Below, in pieces: positions 25,200 to 38,290 of a DNA stretch of 64,000 nucleotides (position 1 is its first letter; the number at the start of each line of letters is the position of its first letter). Source of the DNA: Brachyhypopomus gauderio (taxonomy: Eukaryota > Chordata > Actinopteri > Gymnotiformes > Hypopomidae); contig NC_135212.1 in the NCBI RefSeq assembly GCF_052324685.1, forward strand, positions 17,290,689 to 17,354,688. The letters are read 5' to 3'. Made by a program: the position numbers and the translations under genes. Below the pieces are notes generated by a model. That model was given only the letters and a program-made list of their open reading frames with translations, made no database searches and was not told the origin of the DNA.

Positions 25200-26531
25200 A
25201 AATATTAAAAGTTATTTAATTTCACCCATGCCCGTGTGTCAATTTTTTTGTGATGTTTTGTAAACCTTTTGATCGTGTCCTCTGGAACTTCTAGTTTCTT
25301 CCACATTTTCATTCAGTTCCATCTCCATTCCCCATTGGTCAGGAGATAAAAAGGCCCGATTTCTTGATTTCAGGTAAAAAGGAACAGGGACCAATCAAAA
25401 ACCTGGACTGGCACTGGACTGGATTGAAAACCCCGTATTGTATTGTCCAAAAACTCCACAGTTCCAGCTTCAAATAAAAGTAGATTAATTTTAAATTTAG
25501 AAGTTTATTAGCGCAAAAGGGGTCATACCTGCAAAGAAAACATGTTGATTGCAATCACAGATCCACAGTATTCCAGCATGCCTTCAGTGGCGGAGCCGGG
25601 GGGGGGGGGGGGGGGGTGATTTGTATCATACAAATGATATACAAATATCATTTGTAGACCCCTCTGATAAAGCCTTGGTCAACCTTTGGCCACCCCTTGA
25701 TAAAAAGTCTAGCTCCGCCACTGCCTGCCTTGTTTCCAGATGCACGAGCATGCACATGACCTTGTTCACTGGTGAGGTCATCCTATCTTAATGCAGCTAA
25801 TAATGGTTAGTCATACATGTCTACATTATTGGCCTAAGTGTTTTAATAACTCTGTGTAAATTCAGTATATAGCTAACTCACTAAGAGCTCGCTTGGAAGT
25901 GCTGGTAATTTTCATCTCTTCAGGTTAAGCCTGACTTGACTAAAGGCCTTTAGTGGATGTGCAGCACAACACAGGCCTATCAACACAGGCCTGAAGATGG
26001 TGCATCTGAACTCTGCCACTTGCCCACATCCTGCCCTACCTGTCCAGACTGGCCCAGTATGGTCCAGTCTGGTCTCCCCCCTGCTAAGCGTGCCAAGAGT
26101 GCCTTCGGCTATGTTGAGCGGTATTCTGTCTCCCGTACAGACATGTGCTGCTGGTCTGTGGCATCACACAGCTGATTAGAAAAACCTGGACGACTCATCG
26201 CAGACTCAGCCCAACGGAACACTTATCACAGAGCTTTAATGGCTCATTCTGACAACAGATGGTGCTGGGTGTCATCACGCTGAACCTGTATCATTGGAGA
26301 TATTAAAGCTTCTGACCTTCAACTCTAAAGGATGCTGTGCAGGACACCAGTGGCACATATCCAGGCTTTACCCGTTTGGCACTGCTGGAGGGTTTTATCA
26401 GGTTTTGCAGTCAGGAATAAAACATATGGTTCATTAATTTTGTGAATTATATGGGTACATTTACAGGTACTAGGCTGAGGATATAAATATGGCATGCACA
26501 ATCTGCTGTGGATGCATTCAAAGACTATTGT
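25200..26531. other. spacer upstream of the LRR gene
   Basis: No exon recognised apart from the MITE at 25585-25723. It should contain the LRR gene promoter near 25100-25250. A G run of about 20 lies at about 25599-25616, inside the MITE. Confidence 0.5.
25585..25723. mobile_element. short hAT-type MITE (139 bp)
   Basis: Ends CAGTGGCGGAGCC and GCTCCGCCACTG are inverted repeats. The flanks CATGCCTT and CCTGCCTT form an 8-bp target duplication with one mismatch. It is internally unable to code and contains a poly-G run. Confidence 0.85.
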
Positions 26532-27402
26532 CAAAAGTATGTGGACACATGACTGTCACACCTACTGTAAGCTTGTTGGCAGTGCTGCTGGACACCTGGC
26601 TCATAATCAACATTCTGGTTACTCCTGAAAGTGTTTAGTGGGGTTGAGGAGGTCAGGGCTCTGTGCAGGTCATGGGGTCTACACAACAGACTGATAAAAT
26701 CATGACTTTATTGGCTTCGCTTTGAGTACAGGGACACAGTCATGCTGGACCAAGGAGCTTTCACAAACTGTTGGCCCAAAATTGAATGATCCATTCTTGT
26801 CTATAATAGCAGCATGAGAACATCAACCCTGTAAAACAACCTCATTATCCTCCACCAAAGTTCATGTGCACATTGTGTCTCTTGGAATCTGCTGAATCCA
26901 GATTCATCCATCAGACTGGCAGAGAGTGAAGTGTGATTCGTTACTGCAGACAGAGGGTAAAGTGTGATTCGTTACTGCAGGCAGAGGGTAAAGTGTGATT
27001 CGTTACTGTAGGTGAGTGGCAGTACTTTATACAGCACCGCACTTTACACTGCTGATGCTTGGTGCATAGAGCATAGTGATCTTAGACTTGTGTGCAGCTG
27101 CTCAGAGGACAGACACCACACATGGAGACCCTTCCCTGAGTGTGTGCAGTCTTCATGGCAGAGTGGCTGTTGCTCCTAGATGCTTCCATTTCACACTGTT
27201 CACACAGTCATAACGAAGTTGACTAGGGCAATGGCTAAGGTGGCATCCTACGACAGTACCATGTTTCACATCACAGAGTTCATCAGTATAACCTCTACTG
27301 CTAGTGTATACGGAGAGCACATGGCTTGATCATACACAACAGTGTATAAGTGTGAGTGCAACACCGTAACTCAGCATCCAGGGGTGTGTCCATGCGTATG
27401 AG
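26532..27402 (-). mobile_element. decayed Tc1-like transposon
   Basis: Starts CAAAAGTATGTGGACAC, the known fish Tc1 terminal motif, and ends in a degenerate mirror of it (GGGGTGTGTCCATGCGTATG). Internal blocks match the antisense of the Tc1 transposase gene (for example GGTCAGGGCTCTGTGCAGG and GGTGGCATCCTACGACAGTA). The reading frame is destroyed and the middle is shortened. Confidence 0.8.
26922..27014. repeat. 31-bp tandem triplication inside the Tc1 remnant
   Basis: GTGTGATTCGTTACTG recurs at 26931, 26962 and 26993. A single copy is expected at this place of a Tc1 transposase gene, so the triplication arose after insertion. Confidence 0.85.
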
Positions 27403-27698
27403 TGATGAATAAATTATGCCTAACAATGTTCCTTTTACCACAGATGACAAATGAAACACACTTTCTCCACATTCATGTTTATTTTTTTAAATCGAGAATA
27501 CAGCTGGTGTTCCTTTTCACTCTTGTACACCAAACACAGTCTCTGTCAGTCAGTCTGCATTCAGGGTCACCATGGTAACCCTGCTTCGCTACCTGTTCAT
27601 TAAATCAAAAAACTATTTATAAGGCATATCTGTATTTCAGCAGTACTTCAGCCCCATTCAAGTAAAAAAAAGATTCTATTAAAAGAAATTTATATATA

Positions 27699-27704
27699 TT
27701 TATT
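27699..27704 (-). promoter_or_regulatory. candidate polyadenylation signal of SERPINI1
   Basis: AATAAA on the - strand about 415 bases beyond the SERPINI1 stop. Another lies at 27478-27483. Confidence 0.4.
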
Positions 27705-28115
27705 TCCCCCCACACACACATACATTCACACATGAGCGAGAGATAATTGCACATTGTTTTGCAATAAATATCTACATTTCTTTTTATGACACAATAGCAA
27801 ATGTACAGTAACAAAGATGGATGCATGCTCTAAGGCCTGTGAAAACAAACAACGCAAATGAACTTATCTATTACTGTTATTAGCACTGGACACGCGAGGC
27901 AATTATTCCAGAGATATATTTACAAATATTCTTTGTGGGATTAAATCTTAGAGTATAAAACACAATCAAATATTATATATAATATATTCTGAGTATTTAG
28001 GGTTCTCTTTGTAGAAAACCATGAGGGGGAGCGATGGTGTTTGCTGTCGTGACATTGCACTCTTTAGGGTGTGAGAGTGCAGATGAACCCGCTCCCGAGA
28101 TGAACGTCAGTGCGT

Positions 28116-28718
28116 TTACACGGAGTCAAAATCCTGATCGAAGGGTTCGATGACCTCAGGGTTCATGACTCTGCCCATGAAAAGAACGGATCCTGGAGGC
28201 ACATTTCCAAGTTTAGTCTCAGAACAGCTGACACACATTCTCCACGCAGGATTTCTAATGCCTACATGTAGCGATGTGTAGTAAACGCAGTTAAACACCA
28301 GCTACAACTACAACCTGCCACATATGTGGTTGCTCTAAAACAGGAAAGTGTCATTACATGTGGTGGTGCTCAGAGTGACTGCTGATTCATACCTGTCTTC
28401 CTATTTCTGATGACAAAGAAGAATGGGTGGTCAGCCATGACCTGTGGGTACAGCACCATGGTCCTGGTGAGAGTAATCATCCCTGGGGAGGGCAGAATCA
28501 GCGCCATCGTGTGCATGAGTCAGTCAGCCCCCTCCACACAAAACACAACAACTGCATGCGGCACAGCACAGTGGCACAGACCGAACAAGAGATGGCGCTA
28601 TGAGCACTTGTGAATGTTTGGCTTTATGTCCACTATGTTGCAGTGATATACAGTATGGGAGGAAGAATCACTGCCTCCGATAGAAATAGACAAGATGAGA
28701 GAGAGAGAGAGAAAGAGA

Positions 28719-28759
<41 letters not shown>

Positions 28760-30278
28760 AGAAGAAGCGACATGGAAGATGAAGAGACTTTAAAGGGGCA
28801 TTATGCAAATATAAGAGGAAATAAAAGGGTAGTGAAAAAGGGCAAGAAAGACAGAGGACAGTGCACGCCCCTGAGTGCACGCTCCTGAGTGCACGCCCCT
28901 GAGTGCACGCCCCTGAGTGCACGCTCCTAAGTGCACGCTCTTGTGCCTTTGGAGAGGAGCGTAGTAATGATGGGGAGATGAAGGTGGAGGAGCTCACCTG
29001 AGCCGGCTGCCCCCTCCGCCCCCTCCTCTGTCACTTCCAGATAAGTCTTCTGCACAGCTTTCCCTATGAACAGCTCCTTCCCCTCTGTGGACCAGAGCAG
29101 AAGGTTGGTAGGAGAGATCGGGCCTGCTACGGTCGTACTGACAAATTCATTAACTCGCTTCTCTCTCGTCTATGGTCGTTTTGCAAAATAGATTTGTATG
29201 AATATGGTTTTAAGAGAGTCTAGCAGATACTCTAGTAGAAACACCTATACTGTAGGTACACACTGCTGGTGGCTGTGTTTTTAGTGGTGGTCATCTCTTA
29301 AATCAGCAGTGACACTGGCCGGTTCAAAACTCCCAGCAACACTGCTGTGCGTGATGAACTTCAATCAGCTCCATAGCATTACCATAACAGTGTGTGTTAA
29401 GTTATTAGTTAAGTTGCCATACTGTCCATTTTGATTTTCACCCCAATTGACGTTAGTCCTCCGCATTTTCCCATCTGTGCAGTGAGAACACACACACAAA
29501 CACACTAGTGATCACTAGATGAGCAGTTGGGGTTAAGTGCCTTGCTCACGGGCACTTCAGTCAAAGCCTAGGGCCTGGAAATCAAACCCACGACCCTCTA
29601 GTCACAAGACCGGCTCCCTAACCACCAGACCATGACTGCCCTGTTGTGTAGACAATGACTACATAACATGTGATCAGCATTGGTCCTGTGATCAGAAACG
29701 CACTGGTGATGAATGGTGCTGATTCACTGTAAATGGTATTAGATGGGCTACGATCTGAAATAGTGAATAAACTAGTGAATAAACTAGCCAGTGAGTGGGA
29801 AAACAAGAGAGGACTTGCTAATAAACTAGCTGGTGAGTATATGGTCCCCAGATGCATTTTATAACAAAGGGCTAAAGTCTACGCTAACAAACCCAAGGCA
29901 TTTACAATGTGCTCCTCACAATTCAGATTAGAAAACACACTGAATTCACAAGCTCTCCTGTCTATTTTTAACACCCTTGGGGAGCGGTTCATGAGTCTTG
30001 GCGGACAGATTTGGCAGTGGAGTTCTGAGACATGGAGCTCCACATTTCAGACCGCAGAAAATCTGCAGTCATGGCCTGAAGCTTCACTCTCTCTGAGAAT
30101 ATCACCCCCACCACAACACTTCACACGCCAGCGTATCTGTGTCTCTCCACTGCTGCTTTCTACCAGCGCATTTTCTCTCCACAGCTAAAACAGCAACTGG
30201 GAGGCACAACATGAAAAAATAAATATAGGTAAAAATATATGCAGAAAAATCAGACCTGTCATACACAAAAGCATGACC

Positions 30279-30337
<59 letters not shown>

Positions 30338-31665
30338 ACTGTAATGTCCGTAGAGGCCAACACCTCACTCCCAAGTCTGCCTGAGCTGTGCTTTGTACCT
30401 GACATCTCAGCCATCATGGCTGACAGGTCTGCGTCTTTAGTGAAGATGTTTTTGATGCCCAGTTGTTGCAGAGTGTCTCTCAGGTCAATCTTCTGCTCCA
30501 CTTTAAACCTTGAAACCAGACCCAATAGGAGAAAACGTCCAGTAAAAACCATGTGCAAAATCTCAGGCCAATCACACAGCACACCCAACAAAGGCACACA
30601 AAACCCCTGAGCCTCATTCCAAAACCCATCTGATCCAAACACCAGGCCACGCGCTCCAGAGTGAGAGGAGGTGGACTCAACGCCGATGTGCTGGAGTCTC
30701 TCACCTGGGCAGGTAGACCTCCACCTTCTGTTTCTTCACATTGTTGGCCCAGTCCTCCAGCAACTGGGCCTTGATGATGGGCTCCAGGCTGGCCAGAGGG
30801 ACCTCCTGCCTGGGCAGCACAATTGTCATGCTCAAGTCTTCACCCTCGTACGGCATCTCCAGCACCTGGTAGATGCCGCCCGCCTCCGTGGTGCCGTCGC
30901 TAAACTCACCTGTCAACAGGGAACAAGCTGCACAGTTTACAATTTCATTGGGCAGCATGGCTGTCAATCTTCAGTTGTTGGGTGGGGGGCAGCACAGTTT
31001 GTAGTTTTTATTTGATTCATAAATAACATCTGATGGCTAGGAGGATTGGTGGCTAGACACGCAGACAGTACGAATTGTACGAATTGTATTGTAACTGTGG
31101 AAAATTAAGCAAGTTTAGCAAATAACGTCTCCGTGATCCAAGGCAATTTTCTCCCAAGTGTGACAATAACACAACCTTAACCTCACAACCTCACAAACAG
31201 GTCAACAGGGAGATGATTTGCAGATGCTAAAAAGCAAACTCATTCTGCAGAGTTGTGGCCCTGCAGGATAAAGGATCGATCCTCCCGTTTCATAACGTGC
31301 TTTATCTAGTGCAGGATGCAATCCAACCCACATGAGAAGGTTGGCGGTACATTACAGGGAGTTGTCAGATTGTGCCACATCTCCAAATCCTCCAGCCTGC
31401 TCCTCCCACATACAACATATACAAGCGTCTTCATGTCACAACATCCAGCTCTGTAAAGCCACACGGCATACAAGCTGCATCAGAGAAGCGCCGCACCTCT
31501 ACACACCCCCCACTGCAGCAGCATCTGACACAGGAACCTAAAGGAACGTGTGATTGGTCCAGCGGCAGGTCTAAAATGGCTCGGACAGGAATAGATCCTG
31601 CTGATCAGACATCATCTCACATCTTTATTGATTTGTCTTTGTCTTGTTTCTGGCTTGTGATTTCG

Positions 31666-31706
<41 letters not shown>

Positions 31707-34700
31707 CTTTCCCATCCGTCTCCCCCTCTCTCTCCTTCTCCACTCCTCTCCCTCCCTCCTCTCCTCCACATCTGCAGTGTCCTCATGGGGCAAGAGCAGA
31801 GGGGGCTCAGGAACACTGAAGCTGGGCTCTCGCCATCACACTGGCTGCAGATCTATGCGGGGGAGCAGATGCACGCAAGTGCACGTGGATCAGAATCGCA
31901 CACGTGTAGAAAAGTGCAGCTTCTCTCCTCCACTACTTCTCATGTCCCGTATCAAATGGCGCTCTATCAGACAAATACCAGCTGGAACATTCTACAGCCT
32001 CCCCAAGGCTTCACGTTCTTATGATCTGTAACAGAGATTTATGTTCTGTGGAACAGCTGCTGGATCTTTTGCTGGCTTGTCAACATTAGGTACTTATAGA
32101 AAGATCGTCTGCTCCCCCATTACTGAGCTGGTTTGAGACTGATCAGGACATCTGCTGTAATGTAACGACATTTAAAAATCGTATTATGGTGTTAGTATTA
32201 GGTTGCCATTAGCATTAGCGGTAAAGAGTAAACTGCAGTACAATATTGGCTCACCTGCAGTCCTCCCTTACATGATAATCCACTCCCCCCAAACCCCTCG
32301 TGCTCCTCACCGTAGTAGAAGTCTCCTAGCTGGTACATCATTAGCGTCTGCACCTCACTGCCATCATCCTTGCTGAAGGAGAAGGTCCTTGTGTTCTCGG
32401 GCCGGAACTGGTTCTTCCAGCTGCCCCTGAAGTAGACAGCGTTGACCAGGGTGATCCTGGTCACACTGCTGAAGTCTTCTGGGGACACCAGGTCCTGGAT
32501 CTTATCTGCAGCGATAGTAGCAAAGGAAAAATCACAGTGAGTGGGAAACGTATCCAGCTCTCCATTCTCTTTCCTCACCGTTTCAGCTCCATCCATCTCA
32601 GTGCAGGAATAAAGAGATCATCCTCTCAGCTTCAGTCAAATCATCCCCAGGCTAAACTCCTGGATCTGTCCTGGTGTCTGCTGGACTTCCACCTGGAGTT
32701 TGGCATGCTGTTCTGTCATTGTGACAGTGTGGAAAAGCTACAGAGTGCTGTGAGGCGCTGACAGGTACATGACCAAATGCTCTAAACCACCTAGCTGAAC
32801 CTGGCAGACCTGGTTTAGTCCTGTAGTTCCTTCAGATTATGTTCATCTCTCTGACTCCCTTTCAAACTTCACTATAATAATAATATGAAAAATAAACAGA
32901 GACACACTTGAACAGAGAATAATTTGCTCATCATAGGTGAGATGATGCTACAAGGAGGTTAGCTCCAAACGTCTGCTGACATCGTGTGAGACTCACTCTC
33001 GGTGTGGTTCTGCACCCAGGAGTTGATGTGTTCGGCCACGGCCGCCGCCTCGCTGAAGTCCACCGTCTCTGCCTGGGCGTGGAAGTAGTGCTTTGTCAGG
33101 CGCAGGAAGTCCGGGCTGAAGCTCACTCCTGTCTGCAGGAAGAGCGAGTTGGCCAGACGCACCACGTACTGCGCCTCGTCTGTGGCCAGCGCCTGCGTCA
33201 GGTTCCTCAGAGCGGAGAACTCCTCGTCTGCGGAGAGACCCCCCTACCCGTCAGCGACGATTCAACACGATGCGTGCGATTGGATCCTTCTGAGAATCCT
33301 TGACTGAGACAGGGTTTGTGAGTGAGGAGCACGGCTTCACTTAATCAACTGATGAAAACACATACAACTGTAGAGGCGAAGGAAAAGCCCTAATGGGGGA
33401 AGAGCTGGAAACATGTAGAGGAAGATCAGAAGAAAGTGTCTTCCCAACCCCCAACTACTGCACAACTCCATTTATAACACTTCAATTTGATTATACAGGG
33501 TATCTCAAAAGAGCCATACAAAATGAATATACAGTGTAGGGGTGACTTGCAATAGTCGCTGATTCGACTATAGTTGACTACACCCCTTGACTGGCTTAGC
33601 TCCAGACTATCTTAGTGAACTTATTGAACAATATAACCCAGCGCGTTCATTTCGCTCGCAGGACGCAGGGTTATTAACTGTTCCTAGGATCAAAAAGATC
33701 ACAGCAGGTGGAAGAGCCTTTTCTTTTAAAGCTCCACAATTGTGGAATAATCTTCCTGCCTCTATTCGGGACTCAGACACAGTCTCAATGTTTAAAACTC
33801 GATTAAAGACTCATCTGTTTAGTTTGGCCTTTGATTAATCTGTTACATAGTTACTACATCTCGTATCTTTTCTCCGAGGTTCACCTGGAGAGTAACATTG
33901 CAGTCGGAGCCTACAATACCAGCATCACTGCTCCGACATGGAATGAAAGCTTGGCGTTCATCAACAGACATTTACAGTGACAATATCAAAACCCAGAACT
34001 TTCATTTTTACCTTTACTTAGTCTGATTGTGTGATTTGTGTGTGACTTGGTTATTTGTCTGTATTTTGTGTAATTTGTGTGTTAACGGGCCGCCCAATGG
34101 AGGATGGGTTCCCTTTTGAGTCTTGGTTCTCCCGAGGTTTCTTCCTAATCCCCACCATCATAGGGAGTTTTTCCTCGCCACTGTCGCCTTTGGCTTGCTC
34201 ATTAGGGTTCTGGACCCATAGTATTGTTAACCTTTTAAATCCTGTAAAGCGCTTTGTGACAACATGTGTTGTGAAAAGCGCTATACAAATAAACTTTGAT
34301 TTGATTTGATTTGATTTGACCCCCTAGTCGACTATGAACGTCATAGTCGAATGTACCATTCTAACTGCATGGGGGTGACCAAGGATGCTGCTAAGAATTA
34401 GTTGTTACATGAAATGTCTTTGTTTTCGTTATATATAGCCTTTTGTCAAAAAAAAATTCTGTTAATAAATATTTTTAAATGATGTGTGCGCATTAACAAT
34501 AGGCATCTTCCTTACTACACATTAATAAATCACACCCTGCAGTTGCACAATCCAAATGAGCGGAACACGCTACACGATAGCCAGCGTCTGCCGAGATTAT
34601 AATGGCTAATAAAAAAACTTCAAAAGTGTGGGAGTATTTTGAAAAAGATAAAGATGAATCAAACAAAGTAAAGTGCAAGTTATGTCATCAACATCTTTCA

Positions 34701-35805
34701 TTTCATACGACAACAACCAACATGGCATACCATTTAAAACGCGTAAGGCAGAAAAAAAAAAAACAGTTCAGCCGTTTGTCGTTTCGGTCATGTCGTCTCG
34801 TCTTGTTGCGGTGTGTCTCGGCAAGTAGGCCTATAAACATTTTTTGTTGTTGTTTGCTTTTTAAACCCCTTTGAACCTTTACTTTTAATTTTTTTGCTGT
34901 TGTGTGGCAATTTTAAAAATATTTTCAAGCAGGCATATTTTATTTTTTAAAATATTTTTTACATTTTGCACAGTGCCTGTCTGACAGTTAGATATACGCA
35001 CTGCGCACTGACGGTGACTTTTTTTGTGAATGTTCTCTAACGTTTCATTAAAAAATAAATAAGTAAATAAATAAATAAATAAAAGCTGAATAAAGCCAAC
35101 CTACCATGTTTATTCATTTATCTGAGTGTTTTAGGTTTAGGTTACTTTGAAGTGGAAAAAAGACCTGAATGAGAACGGGATCCCATTTAAGGAGCTCTAG
35201 ATAAAAAAAAACCCTGATTTGACTATTAGTCGACTAAAGGGAAAATCTGACGAATCAGATTAGACTATGAAAATCCTTAGTTGAAGACACCTCTAATACT
35301 GTATGAACATACAGAATGTTAAAGACAAGACTGTGGCTACTTGTGCTAGCACTCGGCTTTCAGTGAAAGTTCATCAGGACTGGGAGACGAAGACGGCCTA
35401 AAAAATGGGTCTTTCCCTCCTGTTGAGACACCCTGTATATTGCGTATATGCTTTGTAATGCTTGCTGCCTCATACTCTGGAAGTACGTTCTTACAGACGA
35501 ACATGACAAACACACGGCCGGAGTACGCGCCCCCCCGGACGGTCCGTACCTTCTCGTATGTGGTTGTAGCCCACAGCCTGCCTGATCTGCTCCAGCGAGG
35601 ACCCCCTGGCCCCCAGCTCCACCATGCCCAGGCCCACCGCCACACTCAGCGGGGAAAAGATGATGTTGTCCTCCTCTCCCCCTGCCATCTGGAGCTGGTG
35701 GTACAGTCTGACCGAGAACTCGGCCGTCACGTCGTCGGGGGCGTCCGTTGCCCGGCAGCCACGTGCCCGTAGCAACAGCAGCAGTGCGAGGCCGAGCATC
35801 AACAT
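28116..35805 (-). CDS. serpini1: neuroserpin, secreted serine protease inhibitor, eight coding exons
   Basis: Exons in transcript order: 35805-35550, 33227-32997, 32505-32311, 30909-30705, 30508-30399, 29084-28998, 28482-28393, 28192-28116 (stop TAA). All phases agree, giving 416 residues (human 410). The signal peptide [19 protein letters not shown] is followed by the serpin fold: [71 protein letters not shown]. The reactive loop runs [22 protein letters not shown], so P1 is Arg, as needed to inhibit tissue plasminogen activator and trypsin-like proteases; P1' is Thr where human has Met. One sequon (NHT, exon 2) matches a human glycosylation site; the human NLT site is DLS here and the C-terminal NTS is absent. 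The C-terminus ends DFDSV rather than HDFEEL. A 5' non-coding exon probably lies further right. Intron 1 carries a hAT element and an L2 fragment. Confidence 0.96.
28696..28756. repeat. (GA)n repeat
   Basis: AGAGAG-rich run in SERPINI1 intron 6. Confidence 0.9.
28861..28944. repeat. 14-bp minisatellite, six copies
   Basis: GTGCACGCCCCTGA and one-base variants start at 28861, 28875, 28889, 28903, 28917 and 28931, 54 bases downstream of the exon 6 donor of SERPINI1 (exon 28998-29084). Confidence 0.95.
29412..29645 (-). repeat. tRNA-derived SINE, copy 1
   Basis: The - strand begins GGCAGTCATGGTCTGGTGGT (box A-like) and carries a box B-like GGGTTTGATTTCC, followed by the fish-SINE body CAAGGCACTTAACCCCAACTG. 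It lies in a SERPINI1 intron. The sister copy is at 44840-45085. Confidence 0.8.
30284..30334. repeat. (GT)n microsatellite
   Basis: About 25 GT units, 65 bases beyond the donor of the SERPINI1 exon 30399-30508. Confidence 0.95.
31671..31699. repeat. (CT)n repeat
   Basis: CT run followed by a pyrimidine-rich stretch to about 31770, in a SERPINI1 intron. Confidence 0.85.
33537..35295 (+). mobile_element. hAT-type element with BED zinc-finger exon, interrupted by an L2 fragment
   Basis: Ends TAGGGGTGACTTGCAATAGT and GAAGACACCTCTA are imperfect inverted repeats; the flanks ATACAGTG and ATACTGTA match at six of eight bases. At 34602-34740 a frame beginning [13 protein letters not shown] with CKLC and a downstream His is a BED-type zinc finger, the N-terminal part of hAT transposases. 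No catalytic domain follows. It lies in SERPINI1 intron 1. Confidence 0.75.
33580..34320 (+). mobile_element. L2-type LINE 3' end inserted in the hAT element
   Basis: The frame at 33587-33838 encodes the typical L2 reverse-transcriptase tail ([40 protein letters not shown]). The 3' UTR ends GCGCTATACAAATAAA plus TTGAT repeats, the standard L2 tail microsatellite. It is strongly 5'-truncated. Confidence 0.88.
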
Positions 35806-35864
35806 GGTGAATTAGAAAGAGCTAGAGAAGGAGAAATACAGTGATAGACCCCCTTTACCCACTG

Positions 35865-35873
<9 letters not shown>

Positions 35874-35919
<46 letters not shown>
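35874..35919. repeat. (CA)n microsatellite
   Basis: CA run about 70 bases upstream of the SERPINI1 start codon, in its presumed 5' UTR or intron. Confidence 0.95.
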
Positions 35920-35923
<4 letters not shown>

Positions 35924-38290
35924 ATATCAGGAACTAGCTTTAGCATACAGGTACCTCCTATGGATTGATGAACCCCCATTGTTCATGAACCCATTGTAGG
36001 ATTACTTTTCATACACATACTCCAGTGTACACACACTGCTACCCTTATACACCATATTATACACACACTCTCTCTGCTCCCTTGTCCATTAGCATTTACA
36101 CAAACACAGTCTCTGGTACCAATGTCCACCATCACTCTATTCACATCTCCCATGATGCACCACCTCTCCCTCCCCACACACCACAACCGTTAGCCCCTCC
36201 CCCTACCCCACACTACTTATATCCACAATCCACACATACACACACACACACACACACCTATATCCACCATCACTCTGCTTCTGCCGTTGCTTGGCAACAT
36301 TGTTTTCCGCACAAACAGGGAAAACAGAAAGTATGCCTCCTGTTTGTGTGAGAAACAGTGAGCTATAGTACAGTTTGTGTACGAGTTAGAGAGAGAGTGT
36401 GTGTTAAGCATTTCTTGGTGGGGGAGAACAGAGCGGGTTTTCTCCCCCGTTGTGCCTGTAAGCAGTAAGTGTTGCACCGACGCTACACCTCTGAGCACAA
36501 AAAGGTTGATCTCATAGCGAGCGAACAGTGTCGCCATATCACTCCAGTCTTCTCTCACTCTGCAGGTGAAGAGCCTCTGGCTCCCATGTCTCACACTTCC
36601 AGCGCACCCTCATCTACACACCAAACCAAAACCTTTCTTCACACGGCTTCAACTGAGCACAGAGCAAAATGGCAAAATGTTCTGCCAACAGAAGATTAAA
36701 TATGCAGGAGACCATTTTGCAGCTTCGTTCCCAACATGAGTGTTGTGGCCAATGATGAGTTGCTGCTTTCTCTGCAGTCATGTGCACAACTTCAGTTTGT
36801 AACTTCAGCATGACGAATCATGTAAACAAGCCAAAATAATAATAATAATATTAAATAATAATTGTCAGAAAAAACTTATGCAAAAGAAGGTAGTGCATCC
36901 AGCTTTAATTAATACGTTTAAAAAAGCAAAACAAATGAAAAGTAATACATAATTGACACAATGACCAGAGCATATTGAAATGTTTTGTAAAGTTTACAAA
37001 GTTTGTAAAATGGTACAAGACCATTTTAAACAGGTCTGTGGCCTGTAAATTTCATCTGAAGCCTGAAATAAGCAAAACACCAAACATGATTCTGATATTA
37101 TTTTTAAATGCTGTATGGCTCCTATACATCATGACACCTAAAACAAGGTGCTGGTAACTCCCATGTCATGGGTTCAATTCCCAGGGATGTCACACATATC
37201 ACAAGGCATATGCTGTTCCTGGAAAAGAGCCTGTCAGTGTGTAATGCTGGAACCTTTATTTTTATTTTCATTTTCTGTCAAATTGTGGCTTAATGCTGAA
37301 ATTATCTGTAGAGGTCCCTGACCTCAACAATGCACTAGGACTAAATGGTATTTCAACTCATTGTTACTGGCCTATAACTCTTCCGTTTAAAGGCATCATT
37401 CCATATTTCACACTAAGAAACATTGTTAATTGTAACTTTCCAAAAAGTATGGCAATGCAGTAAAACCTATTCCATGACTTTAAAAAAAGTCATTTTTGTT
37501 GTATCTCTTAAAACTTCACCTGTTCTAAGCTCTGGAACTTTCTTGACTTTTCTTGAGCCCCTCCCTGCTAGAACACCACCCTCTACTGGTGAAAACCAAC
37601 ACCCACGGGTGAAAAACCATCACCCACTGTCAAAAACCCATCACCCACTGTCAAAAACCAACCCCCACTGTAAGCGCGGAAGAAAAGAGTTGTGGAGGGC
37701 ACCTGAAACCCGGCGGGCCGGCGCAACTGGGGTTGGAGGACAAAGGCTCTGTGGCCACAAGGGAGGTGGCGGCAGCCCAGACAGGGAACTACAACTCTCT
37801 CTCCCAGGCCTCGCTGACATTAAATCCAAATTCTGGTGTACTTCACAACCCTGTGAGAGCGGTAGAAAAGACAGAAAGTGCATTAAGTAAACTATTGTGG
37901 TGAAAACCAAAGCATACTGGCCTGAATGGACATAGAGGTGAAAAACAACTGAAACTACTGCCTATATACTCACATTGTCTAGGCCTTTAGGTAGAAATAA
38001 GTGACAAACGATTCTCCTTTTTAGGGTGTAATTCTTGTTTTTGGGGCAACACTTCTAAAGTTCAGGTGTTGCTCTGCTTTGCCTTTCAGCCTGAGACACA
38101 ATTAGTGCCATGGGCTCAGAGAGAAGGGATAGCTGGGCCTTAGTCAGGGATGAATCCTGTAGCAGGTACAAAAACTATGCAATGTTTTTGTAATGAGGGA
38201 TTTATGAGGGATTTAACAGCAGCCTGTGACTGTTAGAAGTGAATGGAACTGACTGACATCTTCAGAACCACCAACTTAAATCAAACCACA
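35920..38290. other. intergenic or SERPINI1 5' intron, no gene seen
   Basis: No exon recognised. A degenerate set of CACCCACTG-type repeats lies at about 37585-37670. A tRNA-like stretch with box B GGGTTCAATTCCC near 37167-37180 suggests a SINE remnant. Confidence 0.5.

Noticed and set aside
33587..33838. Independent 83-codon host gene
   Set aside because: The sequence is the C-terminal tail of L2-type LINE proteins, followed by the L2 3' tail repeat.
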